This document shows, piece by piece, positions 34,944-44,132 of a stretch of 64,000 bases of DNA. The stretch covers positions 248,001 to 312,000 of the forward strand of contig JAKLFC010000001.1 of NCBI GenBank assembly GCA_022711405.1, written 5' to 3'. Made by a program: the position numbers and the translations under genes. The notes below the pieces were generated by a model that made no database searches, was not told the DNA's origin, and saw only the letters and a program-made list of their open reading frames with translations. Source of the stretch: Bacteroidota bacterium. GTDB lineage: Bacteria; Bacteroidota; Bacteroidia; Bacteroidales; JAGONC01. Each line of letters begins with the position of its first letter. Position 1 is the first letter of the stretch.

Positions 34944-36485
34944 TTATTTCTGAAGGATTGGAAGCTGGTCCACCTGGTTTTGCGGGTAGGGGAGGAATGT
35001 CTTGGTTGCCATATCAAATCCTGTCCTGCCGTCGTAGTTCAATTCGTCTGACCTACCAAGCCTTACCATGTCGAAAAAGCGTGTGCCCCATTCCATGGCA
35101 AGTTCGGCAAACTTTTCATCCATCACCTGGTCATTGGTCACGCCACTAAGATTTGATAAACCGGCCCTTGACCTTACCGCATTTACAGCTGCATCTGCAG
35201 AACCTGCGTTACCGGATGCACCCTGGGTAAGCGCTTCGGCGTACATGAGCAGTATTTCTGCATAACGGATACAGGTGAAGTTTTTATTGGTCCCATAGCT
35301 CGTTCTGCCAGGTGTCAGCTGATCGGACGGAAGGTAATGTTTTCCGCTGGCAAACATTTCACGGGCAAAATCATTGATAACATCCCCGGAACGTGTGGTA
35401 TTGGAAATCCATGAAGGCAGGGTGGTATATTTGGGATCTTTCTTAATCTCCGAAATCCCTCTGGGTGTGAAAAGTACGCTGGTCTCCAGTCGAATGGTTT
35501 CACCCCGGTCGAGCATGAATTTGATCCATTTCATGCTTGGTTCCCAGAATCCCCAGCCGTCACCGGCACCTGCTACCTTGGGTGTCCAGCCCTGAGGGCC
35601 AAAGAATGCATACAGATAGTAATAATTGTCGCCCGATGGTTGCCCCAGGTCGGAATACTGCATTTCCATCAGGTTTTCATCACTCAGCTTCCCTTTGATC
35701 TTGAAAAGTTCATAGAAATCAGTCTCAAGTTCGAATTTACCGGAACTGATAATTTCACCCGTAGCATTCGCGACATTCTGATAATTCTTAAGTTCGAGAT
35801 TGGCAAGGGCCTTCACGGCCAGTGCAGTATATTTTGTAACGCCGCCGGGTAAATCCGTACGCTCATTTGGCCTGAGAGCGGGCAGGTTCGGTATGGCTTC
35901 GTCCATCCAGTCGGAGATCATCTGCATGATCTCGTCCTTGGTGGATAATCCTGCAACCAGCAATTCAGACGGATCGGAACTTGGTGGGACGGGCAACGCG
36001 CCCCAAACGCGACTGACCTGGAACAGCCACCAGGCTTTCAGGACTTTTGCCTCGGAAATGTACTGGTTAGCAAGTTTCTGGTCAGCACCGGCATCGGCAT
36101 AAAGTGTTACCTGCTCAATCGCCGAGTTCGCGATGAACATGCTCTGATAGTAATTCTGCCAGAGCGAATTATACATCCAGTAATCCTTGTTGTAATTATA
36201 CTTGTCGGTCTCAGCAAAATCCTGCTGGTCGCCTTCACCACCTGCATTGACATCGTCACCCCGAACAGAGATCAGCGGGAAATTTTCCCAGCCCATGTCG
36301 ACAAGGTTTAATCGTTGATACGCACCAATGAGAGGCAGTTTCATATTGCTGCTGATGGTGTAATCGGTTTCCTCTGTAAATAATTTATTTTCAGGTGGTT
36401 CATCGAGATACTTTTCACACCCGGTATATGCAAATAAAAATAACAGAGCCCCAATGATGAATGATAGAAATTTATATGGTTTCAT
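34944..36485 (-). CDS. SusD-family glycan-binding lipoprotein
   Basis: A 513-residue RagB/SusD protein. The lipoprotein signal ends in 'YTGC' followed by 'EKYLDEPPENKLF', typical of the family. Tetratricopeptide-like helices and a C-terminal segment 'AELAMEWGTRFFDMVRLGR' are also family hallmarks. It caps the SusC channel and binds oligosaccharides at the cell surface. It lies 19 bases downstream of susC in the same operon. Confidence 0.95.
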   Translation of the reverse strand: MKPYKFLSFIIGALLFLFAYTGCEKYLDEPPENKLFTEETDYTISSNMKLPLIGAYQRLNLVDMGWENFPLISVRGDDVNAGGEGDQQDFAETDKYNYNKDYWMYNSLWQNYYQSMFIANSAIEQVTLYADAGADQKLANQYISEAKVLKAWWLFQVSRVWGALPVPPSSDPSELLVAGLSTKDEIMQMISDWMDEAIPNLPALRPNERTDLPGGVTKYTALAVKALANLELKNYQNVANATGEIISSGKFELETDFYELFKIKGKLSDENLMEMQYSDLGQPSGDNYYYLYAFFGPQGWTPKVAGAGDGWGFWEPSMKWIKFMLDRGETIRLETSVLFTPRGISEIKKDPKYTTLPSWISNTTRSGDVINDFAREMFASGKHYLPSDQLTPGRTSYGTNKNFTCIRYAEILLMYAEALTQGASGNAGSADAAVNAVRSRAGLSNLSGVTNDQVMDEKFAELAMEWGTRFFDMVRLGRSDELNYDGRTGFDMATKTFLPYPQNQVDQLPILQK

Positions 36486-36504
36486 GAGTATTTTGGTTTA
36501 AGGA

Positions 36505-39500
36505 TTAGAATTTGACATTCAGGCCTATGGTATAGATCGCTGCGACAGGATAGGTCTGTGAATCCCATCCATTGGCAACTTCAGGTGTAAAACCATTATA
36601 TTTGAACAGTGACAGTGGGCGTTCCGCTGTGAAATAGATCCTGGTTACAGGGAAATTCCCGTTCAGCCATGCACTGCTGTTCAATGTGTATCCCAGCTGG
36701 ATGTTCTGAATACGGAAAAAGGACCCGTCTTCAACAAAATAATCGCTCATTTTTTGGTTCCATCCCCTTCTCAGGCCTGCTGATGAGGGGTATTTGTCGG
36801 AAGTTCCTTCGCCATGCCAGCGGTTTTCTGCCAGATCGGCGTCTACATTACCGTCAGAAGTCCAGATGATTTCACCACGTTTGCGGTTGAGTACCTTATT
36901 GCCGGTCTGACCGTAGACGCTCAACGAGAAGTCGAGTCCATGGTATTTGATTCCGATGTTACCTCCGTAGATAAAGCTGGGAAAATAGGAACCCAGGATG
37001 ACACGGTCATCATCATCGATCTTTCCGTCATTGTTCTGGTCCTTATATTTGAAATCACCAGGGACAAGTCCGTTTTCAACCGCCACCGGATCGTTCAGGA
37101 TTTCCTGTTCGTTCTGATATACCCCGACGACCTCACGACCGTAGAAGGCCATCAGCGGTTCTCCCACATAGGTGCGCTGGCGGAATTCGGCTGTTCCTCC
37201 GTCGATGTATTCCTGACCATAAAGGTCTTTTGCCTCATTTTTCAGGGTGGAGATGTTGGCTCCTACGTTGTAGGTGAAGTTGTCATTGATTTTGTTGGTC
37301 CAGTCGAGTGCCAGTTCAATACCCGAGTTGCGGATGGTTCCCACCGGTTTGAGGACGCTGCTACCCACAGAGGGAATCATCACCGGAATGGCTGCATTTT
37401 TGGTATCTCGCGTATACCAATCGAAGTCCGCTGATAGTCTTTCATCAAGAAATCTTGCTGTGAATCCGATATTGGTTTCTTCGGTCAGTTCCCACTTGAG
37501 TTCCGAATAATCACTGGAGACAACGGTTCCATAATAAATGGTTCCTCCCATGGTAGTGGATATAACACTGGTTGTATAGGCTCCGTCACTGGCCTGTATT
37601 TTATCGTTACCGAGTCTTCCCCAGCTTGCTCTGAGCTTGAGAAAGTCGACCACATTATTCCCTTTCAGGAATTTTTCTTCTGAGATCACCCAGCCTGCAC
37701 CGACCGTCGGGAAGTATCCCCATGTTTCCTGGTATTTGTTGCTGCCATCTGCACGGAACGTGGCATATAGAAGATACCTGTTATTGTAATTGTAAGCTAC
37801 CCTGCCGAAATAGGACATGCCATATTCCCGCAGTCCTCCGTCAGATACTGCTTCGCTCACGATGGCAGTTGCCTGATCGATGTACCAGGACTGCTCCATA
37901 TCAGTAGGGAAATCCTTGCCCTGAGCAGTAAGCAGCTGGGACCCTTCATCCCGGAATGAGGTGCCGGCCATTACGGTCAGATTATGGTTCCCGAATTCCT
38001 CAGTGAAGGTGAGGACATTGTCCCAGATATTGTTGTTGTAGTTAGTAAGTGCCCTCGTAATGGTCGCATCAGGATTCTGGAAACCGTCGTCAATGTACCA
38101 GGGTAGATTGACCACTCTTTGATCGATTGACTGGAAGGCATAATTATAGGTCGTTTTGAAGGTTAGGGTTTTGGGAATAAGATTGAACTCGAGGTAGAAA
38201 TTAGAGGTCAATTTCTTTATTTTCATCCGGTCGATATTAAAATCCATGGAAGGGAACGGATTCTGACCGGCTCTGTAACCTATGGAGCGGGCGCTTGAAT
38301 AATTCGTAGGCCAGGCTTCGGTATTCAGGTCATCATATACAGGCATCACCGGAACGGCAAAATATGCATCGTTCCAGGCATTGTATGGAGCATTGTACTT
38401 CAATGCATTGCTGAAAATGAGATTACCCCCGATGGTAAGCCAGTCTGTGGCTTTGATGTCCAGTTTTGTGCGCAGATTGAAACGTTCATATTTGTTTTCC
38501 ATATCCATGATCCCATCCTGTAGGAAATAGTTACCGCCAATGGAGTACTTGGCTTTCTCCGTTCCGCCGGAAAAATCAAGACTGTGATTGGTGATCGGTG
38601 CAGGGCGGAGTATTTCACTGTACCAGTCAGTATTCGGCTCGGGGATACTCGGGTCAATGCGGCTTCTCCCATAACGCTGCATGGCATTCTGAATAAATGT
38701 TGCATCAGCCTCCCATCCTGATTCCATGGCCATTGTGGTGAACTGCTGAGAGTTGGACATTTTGACGACGTTCTGGGCAATCTGGTAACCGAAGTATCCA
38801 TCATAGGTGATCTGAGTCTTCTGGTTAAAGGCGCCTGATTTGGTCTCAATAAGTACAACTCCGTTGGCGGCTCTCACTCCGTAAATGGCCGCGGCAGAGG
38901 CATCTTTCATGACCGACATGGAAGCGATATCCGATGGGTTCAGGAAGTCGATGTTATCAAAGAACATCCCGTCGACGACGTAAAGAGGTTCAGTATCTCT
39001 CCCCGAGAAAGAACCGATACCCCTGATTCTTACGGTCGGCTGATCTCCCGGAGCTCCGCTGGTCACCACCTGCAATCCGGCCACCTTTCCCTGTAAAGCC
39101 TGGATAGGCTGCGAAGCAACAGTCTTTGTCAGATCTTCGGCTTTGACCGTCGCAATGGAGGATGTAAGGTCTTTGACTTTCGTACTGCCATATCCGACAA
39201 CTACCACTCCCTCCAGCGAGGTTCTGGTGGGAGACAGCTGAAAGTTGTAAACACTCTCACTGCCAATGGCCACTTCCTGGGTGTCAAAGCCAACGAAACT
39301 TACAACCAGTGTGTTATCCTCAGGACTAACCTGCAAACTGTATCTTCCGTCCAAATCGGTGGCTGTCCCTTTTGCGGTGCCTTTGATCAGTACGGTCGCC
39401 CCTGGTAAGGTTTCATTCGTCTCCTGATCAGTAATTGTACCCGTGATGGTTCTTTCCTGACCGAATGCGATCATACCGGCAAATGCCAGTAAAAGCAACA

Positions 39501-39552
39501 ATATGCTTTTTAGCTGGCTGAATGCCTGTATTTTGGGTAGATAATTCTTCAT
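36505..39552 (-). CDS. SusC-family TonB-dependent outer-membrane transporter
   Basis: A 1015-residue protein. A signal peptide ending near 'MIAFGQ' is followed by a carboxypeptidase-D-regulatory-like domain ('TITGTITDQETNETLPGATV'). Next comes a plug domain with 'VRIRGIGSF' and the SusC signature 'PLYVVDGM', then a 22-strand barrel ending in 'YTIGLNVKF' with a C-terminal aromatic residue. It imports oligosaccharides using TonB energy, together with the SusD lid. No N-terminal STN domain is visible, so sigma/anti-sigma signalling through it is unlikely. No hybrid two-component or SusR-type regulator was found in the window. Confidence 0.96.
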   Translation of the reverse strand: MKNYLPKIQAFSQLKSILLLLLAFAGMIAFGQERTITGTITDQETNETLPGATVLIKGTAKGTATDLDGRYSLQVSPEDNTLVVSFVGFDTQEVAIGSESVYNFQLSPTRTSLEGVVVVGYGSTKVKDLTSSIATVKAEDLTKTVASQPIQALQGKVAGLQVVTSGAPGDQPTVRIRGIGSFSGRDTEPLYVVDGMFFDNIDFLNPSDIASMSVMKDASAAAIYGVRAANGVVLIETKSGAFNQKTQITYDGYFGYQIAQNVVKMSNSQQFTTMAMESGWEADATFIQNAMQRYGRSRIDPSIPEPNTDWYSEILRPAPITNHSLDFSGGTEKAKYSIGGNYFLQDGIMDMENKYERFNLRTKLDIKATDWLTIGGNLIFSNALKYNAPYNAWNDAYFAVPVMPVYDDLNTEAWPTNYSSARSIGYRAGQNPFPSMDFNIDRMKIKKLTSNFYLEFNLIPKTLTFKTTYNYAFQSIDQRVVNLPWYIDDGFQNPDATITRALTNYNNNIWDNVLTFTEEFGNHNLTVMAGTSFRDEGSQLLTAQGKDFPTDMEQSWYIDQATAIVSEAVSDGGLREYGMSYFGRVAYNYNNRYLLYATFRADGSNKYQETWGYFPTVGAGWVISEEKFLKGNNVVDFLKLRASWGRLGNDKIQASDGAYTTSVISTTMGGTIYYGTVVSSDYSELKWELTEETNIGFTARFLDERLSADFDWYTRDTKNAAIPVMIPSVGSSVLKPVGTIRNSGIELALDWTNKINDNFTYNVGANISTLKNEAKDLYGQEYIDGGTAEFRQRTYVGEPLMAFYGREVVGVYQNEQEILNDPVAVENGLVPGDFKYKDQNNDGKIDDDDRVILGSYFPSFIYGGNIGIKYHGLDFSLSVYGQTGNKVLNRKRGEIIWTSDGNVDADLAENRWHGEGTSDKYPSSAGLRRGWNQKMSDYFVEDGSFFRIQNIQLGYTLNSSAWLNGNFPVTRIYFTAERPLSLFKYNGFTPEVANGWDSQTYPVAAIYTIGLNVKF

Positions 39553-39636
39553 AGTGTTGTTTTTTTGTTTAAATAATTGACTTTATGGAAGATATATAGA
39601 TAATAATTGAATTTTTTTGAAAGATTAAAATTAAAT

Positions 39637-39670
39637 CAAATATAGGTGTTTGGATAGAGTGATGATCAAA
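39637..39670 (-). promoter_or_regulatory. susC promoter
   Basis: On the minus strand the -7 box TATATTTG (39644-39637) matches TAnnTTTG, with TTTG (39670-39667) 22 bases upstream. The leader to the susC ATG is about 80 bases and A/T-rich. Confidence 0.65.
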
Positions 39671-39749
39671 ATTTTTACTGAAAAAATATGACCGTCAGGC
39701 ATCTCATATTCGGAAGAATATCTATTTTTATATTCATCTTAATTTTCCT

Positions 39750-40496
39750 ATGAAAAGAGCGGTATTTCTTTATTTTGGGCTTCTTATCTTTTTCTCTGTC
39801 AGGTTGTCGGCACAGGAAGAGAAAATGATCTTTGTGGAATATAATACCAGCTCCTGGGGCTACAGGGGCGGATTGCTGTTACCCGTCTTAAGGGCTGGCA
39901 GTGATAATCCTGCCCTGTATAAAGGTGATTCAGTGTCGTATGATATCAATGATCACCCGGGTTTCAAACCTGGCTTTTCCTTCGGCGTGTTCTATGAGAC
40001 ACGAATCGTACAATCGTTCTATCTGCAGATGGAGGTGAATTACCAATGGTACCAGTACAGGCTGGATTATACGGAGAATCTTAAGGATGAATATAATACC
40101 ATGTATGATGCCGATTATAACCTGAGAAGTTCATCCATTTTCGTCCCCTTACTTCCCAAGTTCAGGTTCGGAAACAAATATAAAATATACCTGATGGCAG
40201 GGCCTTATATCAATGTTCCATTTTCGCCTCATACCTCTGGAAAGATTGTCGTTGAAAAAGAGGAAGCCGCCGGAAAGGTCACTTCAAGCGTAATAAGCGA
40301 TGAGTCTATCGGTAAGAAACCGGAAAAGCTGGAATACGGTCTGATCGGTGCGGTTGGAGTAAAAGTGCCCCTCAAGACGGATGATCTGATCATTGAAATG
40401 AGGTATGGCGGTAGTCTGAATGATATTGTCAAGGATCCGAACCTGAGAGGGCAGGTATTTTCTCTCCACCTCGGAATTATCAAAGTGCTCAAGTGA
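39750..40496 (+). CDS. Outer-membrane beta-barrel protein (PF13568-like)
   Basis: A 248-residue protein with a signal peptide (cleavage near 'RLSAQ') and alternating strands of a small barrel ('GFSFGVFYETRIVQSFYLQMEVNYQW' region, 'YKIYLMAGPYINVPF', 'GLIGAVGVKVPL'). It is divergent from susC and convergent with the DUF6599 gene. Such barrel proteins are common in Bacteroidota and mostly lack known functions. Confidence 0.75.
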   Translation: MKRAVFLYFGLLIFFSVRLSAQEEKMIFVEYNTSSWGYRGGLLLPVLRAGSDNPALYKGDSVSYDINDHPGFKPGFSFGVFYETRIVQSFYLQMEVNYQWYQYRLDYTENLKDEYNTMYDADYNLRSSSIFVPLLPKFRFGNKYKIYLMAGPYINVPFSPHTSGKIVVEKEEAAGKVTSSVISDESIGKKPEKLEYGLIGAVGVKVPLKTDDLIIEMRYGGSLNDIVKDPNLRGQVFSLHLGIIKVLK

Positions 40497-40508
40497 TGTC
40501 CAGGCAGA

Positions 40509-41348
40509 TCACTTATCGGAGAATAGCTCAAGGTAAGGGTGCAGTGAACTCATCTCCTTTTGATCTCCAGTCATAAAAAGGACGCTGCCAGCTCCGATCG
40601 CTTTTTTATAAACGGCCAGTTCAGGGTTATTATCATGATATTCATCCAGCTTATTAAGAAAGTCAGCCTGATTCGTACTGTCTGCAAATCCGATCCGAGC
40701 CAGGACCGGCATTGATCGCTCATCTTCCACAGGCAATGCGTAGAGCGTAAAATTTTCATACGATTCAAACAGATCCGACAGGGATGGGAATCCATTCATC
40801 AGCCCCAGCTTCCCTCTGATGCATCTCAGCTGACCCTGTGCATCCTTCAGCGTAAAAGGTTCAGGCAAAAAGAAGGCATCAGACCGTATTTCATCTGATA
40901 ACTCTTTGAGCCATTCTATTCCGCATTGGGTCGCAGCAGGGGTTCCCTCCTGGTCAGATATGATCAGATAGTGATCACCCACTACAGCGAGGATCTGATA
41001 AGGGGAAATGCAGTGAAATACCTGCAGTGAATCGTTCAGCCCGCAGCGGAAGCGGTTGACTGAGAAGATCCCGAAAGCTGCCACGGGATCTGTCATGCAG
41101 TAAGCTTCGATCTTCAGCAGATGATCCCTGAACATCACTTCCTGCACATACACCCGCTCAAAGCCGTACTCCATGTAGATGTCCGCCCCGCCGTCAATAT
41201 ATCCCCATAAACCGGAACGTTCATATACACGCGTGCTGATCACTTCCAGTCCACGGACCGGATCGGTGCTGATCGGGAAAAGATCTTCCTGCCCCCACAG
41301 GCCCGTGGCAGCCAGTCCAATCAAAACCAATAACGAAATACGCCTCAT
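40509..41348 (-). CDS. DUF6599-like exported protein
   Basis: A 279-residue protein with a signal peptide (cleavage near 'GLWGQ'). The stretches 'LWGYIDGGADIYMEYGF', 'DPVAAFGIFSVNR' and 'AIGAGSVLFMTG' resemble the DUF6599 family. Its neighbour on the same strand is a DUF362 protein, separated by a short tandem repeat. Function unknown. Confidence 0.6.
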   Translation of the reverse strand: MRRISLLVLIGLAATGLWGQEDLFPISTDPVRGLEVISTRVYERSGLWGYIDGGADIYMEYGFERVYVQEVMFRDHLLKIEAYCMTDPVAAFGIFSVNRFRCGLNDSLQVFHCISPYQILAVVGDHYLIISDQEGTPAATQCGIEWLKELSDEIRSDAFFLPEPFTLKDAQGQLRCIRGKLGLMNGFPSLSDLFESYENFTLYALPVEDERSMPVLARIGFADSTNQADFLNKLDEYHDNNPELAVYKKAIGAGSVLFMTGDQKEMSSLHPYLELFSDK

Positions 41349-41370
41349 GCATTCAACAAATTAAACCAAT

Positions 41371-41450
41371 AACCATGAATAACCATGAATGACTACGAAT
41401 GACCATGAATGACTACGAACAACTAAGAATGACCACCAATGACCAGTTAT
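41371..41450. repeat. Degenerate 10-bp tandem repeat (about 8 units)
   Basis: Units such as AACCATGAAT, GACTACGAAT, GACCATGAAT and GACCACCAAT follow one another in register. They fill most of the 112-base gap between the DUF6599 and DUF362 genes. No reading frame or hairpin explains them. Confidence 0.85.
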
Positions 41451-41460
41451 GATCCATTCC

Positions 41461-42639
41461 TTACGTCAGATTCACCACTGCAACGTCAATCCGATCCAGA
41501 TCAGCAATCCCAAGCCCCAGTTCCTGCGCCATGTTCATGAAGTCCCTGGCCTTTGGCTTGTCTTCGGTCTGGATGCCCTCGGCGATCCTTTTCTTTAAAA
41601 CGATCTCGTAGCCAATCCTGTCGACAGCCACCGGATCCGATCCCAGGAGCAGTGTCTTGAATTCTGTGATGAACTGCGGATTGGCCCCCGGCCCTCCGTT
41701 GAAACACCCGCGGATGCCGTCGGCGATGTTCAGCACTACCTTGTCGCGGACCGGAGGAAATGCACATACCTGTGCGCAGGTCTCGCTCCACAGGTCCTTA
41801 TGCAGCCGGCCCGTATTGCTGATGCATCCGTAGGCCAGGTTTTTGAGGCAGAGGGTCACCGACGCCCCCGCATTTTTTAAAATCGGAATATTGATGATCT
41901 TATCCACCTGCTGGGTGCAGATCTTGCTGAAGTAGGAGTATTTTCCGCTGTTGACCATATAGGGAAGCGTATAGGCATCATATTCCTCCTCCACGTCGGC
42001 CCAGTAATACCAGTCTTTATCGATCATTTTTTCGCCGTACAGCAAACCGTCGGGGCCGTAAAACGAGCCGCTGGCATCCTGCTGTTCGGTTCCAGTAATT
42101 ACGATGCCTGGATAATTCTCCTGAGTGAAGCCTGTTTCATGAAGCTCGAACTCGCGCCGGTCCCAGATCACGATATGGTCCATCGGGATCCCGGCTTCCC
42201 CGAGCTGGCTGATCACGGCTCTGACAAGCTGGTGGCTTGTCGTCAGTACCTTGCCTGCCACAGGGTTGACCTTCAGCCCGATCTTGTCCGATGGAGTAAC
42301 AAACTGCAGCCAGGCCTCAGAAAGGGTCTCTGCTCCGGAAAGTTCCAGCATGCCCCTGCGGAGCATTTCGTACGCCGCTGCCTGATCCGGCTCGTTGTTC
42401 ACCACACAGTTTTCATGTACAACCTGTACAACCTTACCCGGATATTTACCCGGCATGGATTCCGCTGTACGACCGTAGGCCATCGCATCCTGGATATTGG
42501 TGGATGGTTTTACCTGTTCCTGTGGTTCCCGGGCAAATCCTTTACCGGGGATCAACGATGATAGTGCGGCACCTATACCGCCTGCTGCAGCCAGGTTAAA
42601 AAAGCTCCTCCGGCTTAGCTGATGCTGTTTCCTGCTCAT
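41461..42639 (-). CDS. Tat-exported DUF362 protein
   Basis: A 392-residue protein. The N-terminus has a twin-arginine signal ('LSRRSFFNLAAAGG'), so it is probably exported folded. The remainder matches DUF362 (PF04015): 'DKIGLKVNPVAG', 'HIVIWDRREFEL', 'INIPILKNAGASVTLCLKNLAYG', 'ADGIRGCFNGGPG' and 'GSDPVAVDRIGYEI'. Tat export suggests a cofactor, but no classical ferredoxin cysteine cluster is present. Biochemical role unknown. Confidence 0.85.
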   Translation of the reverse strand: MSRKQHQLSRRSFFNLAAAGGIGAALSSLIPGKGFAREPQEQVKPSTNIQDAMAYGRTAESMPGKYPGKVVQVVHENCVVNNEPDQAAAYEMLRRGMLELSGAETLSEAWLQFVTPSDKIGLKVNPVAGKVLTTSHQLVRAVISQLGEAGIPMDHIVIWDRREFELHETGFTQENYPGIVITGTEQQDASGSFYGPDGLLYGEKMIDKDWYYWADVEEEYDAYTLPYMVNSGKYSYFSKICTQQVDKIINIPILKNAGASVTLCLKNLAYGCISNTGRLHKDLWSETCAQVCAFPPVRDKVVLNIADGIRGCFNGGPGANPQFITEFKTLLLGSDPVAVDRIGYEIVLKKRIAEGIQTEDKPKARDFMNMAQELGLGIADLDRIDVAVVNLT

Positions 42640-42665
42640 AATATATCTTATTTTTAGTGACGTGT

Positions 42666-42673
42666 CAAATATA
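42666..42673 (-). promoter_or_regulatory. Putative -7 box for the DUF362 gene
   Basis: TATATTTG on the minus strand, 26 bases upstream of the ATG. It is divergent from and close to the ffh -7 box. No convincing -33 element was seen. Confidence 0.4.
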
Positions 42674-42706
42674 CTAAAAGCCTGGTTCCAATCCGTTAGA
42701 ATGTAT

Positions 42707-42714
42707 TATTTTTG
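42707..42714 (+). promoter_or_regulatory. Putative -7 box for ffh
   Basis: TATTTTTG (TAnnTTTG), 33 bases before ATG 42748. It overlaps the alternative TTG start at 42712 and so supports the downstream ATG. Confidence 0.5.
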
Positions 42715-42747
42715 CCAATTGAAAAATACATTGAATTCAATAGGAAC

Positions 42748-44091
42748 ATGTTTGAAAGTTTAAGCGACCGGCTCGACAGGGCATTCAAGATCCTCAAGGG
42801 ACAGGGATATATCACCGAAATCAATGTGGCGGAGACTCTGAAGGATGTGCGGAAAGCCTTGCTGGATGCCGATGTGAGTTTCAGGATCGCCAAACAGTTC
42901 ACCGACCAGATCAAGGAGAAGGCCATGGGACAGAAGATCCTCACAGCCGTATCTCCGGGTCAGCTTATGATCAAACTCGTCCACGATGAGCTGGTCCTTC
43001 TCATGGGCAGCGATAAGGCAGATATTGATCTGAAAGGCACACCCTGTGTCATACTGATTGCTGGCCTGAATGGTTCAGGTAAAACTACCTTCAGTGCAAA
43101 GCTGGCCAATTACCTGAAATCAAAAAGAGGCAGAAGACCCTTGCTGGTAGCGGGTGATGTGTACCGGCCTGCTGCCATCGAACAGCTGAAAGTGCTGGGT
43201 GGTCAGGTCAATGTGGATGTATATACGGAAGAAGACTCGAAGGAACCCGTCAGGATCGCGCGAAGAGCCATCACCTTTGCCCGGGAAAAGGGATACAACA
43301 CCGTGATCATTGATACAGCAGGCCGCCTTGCCCTTGATGAGGAAATGATGAACGAGATAGCTGACATCCAGCGGGAGGTCAGTCCCCAGGAAACGCTCTT
43401 TGTAGTGGATGCCATGACCGGACAGGACGCTGTGAATACTGCAAAAGCATTCAACGACCGGCTGGATTACGACGGAGTGGTGCTGACCAAACTGGATGGC
43501 GATACCAGGGGAGGAGCTGCCCTGACCATCAGGGCGGTGGTAAACAAACCGATCAAATTTGTGGGAATTGGTGAAAAAATGGAGGCCATCGACCTGTTCT
43601 ATCCCAACAGGATGGCTGACAGAATACTGGGAATGGGCGACATTGTTTCACTGGTCGAAAAAGCCCAGGAGCAATTCGATGAGGAAGAAGCCAGGAAACT
43701 TCAGAAGAAGATCGCTAAAAACCAGTTCGATTTCAATGATTTTCTTTCCCAGATCAAGCAGATCAAAAAGATGGGTAACGTCAAGGACCTGATGAGCATG
43801 ATACCGGGCGTGGGCAAAGCCCTGCGGGATGTTGACCTGGATGATAATGCCTTCAAGAGTATCGAAGCGATCATTTATTCCATGACACCCCAGGAAAGGA
43901 TGGATCCGGAGCTGCTGAACGGAAGCCGCCGCAAGCGGATCTCCTCGGGAAGCGGTACATCCGTTCAGGAGGTGAACCGGTTGATCAAACAGTTTGAGGA
44001 TACCAGGAAAATGATGCGCAAGATGACCGAAAACAAGGGGAAGAATATGATGCAGGTAATGCGTAATTCCAGGACTATGCGCAGGAGATGA
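42748..44091 (+). CDS. ffh: Signal recognition particle protein Ffh
   Basis: A 447-residue SRP54 GTPase starting 'MFESLSDRLDRAF'. The N-domain helices are followed by the G-domain with P-loop 'GLNGSGKTT', 'DTAGRL' and 'TKLDGD', then the methionine-rich M-domain ('MGNVKDLMSMIPG', 'MRKMTENKGKNMMQVM') that binds 4.5S RNA and signal sequences. It targets nascent membrane proteins to FtsY. The length is normal. folD follows 41 bases downstream. Confidence 0.98.
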   Translation: MFESLSDRLDRAFKILKGQGYITEINVAETLKDVRKALLDADVSFRIAKQFTDQIKEKAMGQKILTAVSPGQLMIKLVHDELVLLMGSDKADIDLKGTPCVILIAGLNGSGKTTFSAKLANYLKSKRGRRPLLVAGDVYRPAAIEQLKVLGGQVNVDVYTEEDSKEPVRIARRAITFAREKGYNTVIIDTAGRLALDEEMMNEIADIQREVSPQETLFVVDAMTGQDAVNTAKAFNDRLDYDGVVLTKLDGDTRGGAALTIRAVVNKPIKFVGIGEKMEAIDLFYPNRMADRILGMGDIVSLVEKAQEQFDEEEARKLQKKIAKNQFDFNDFLSQIKQIKKMGNVKDLMSMIPGVGKALRDVDLDDNAFKSIEAIIYSMTPQERMDPELLNGSRRKRISSGSGTSVQEVNRLIKQFEDTRKMMRKMTENKGKNMMQVMRNSRTMRRR

Positions 44092-44132
44092 GATCCCCCT
44101 TTTCATAAAATAGTGCAATTTAATCTCAATTC

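Noticed and set aside
36814-37434. 206-codon plus-strand frame opposite susC
   Set aside because: Antisense to a clear SusC barrel; no independent coding evidence.
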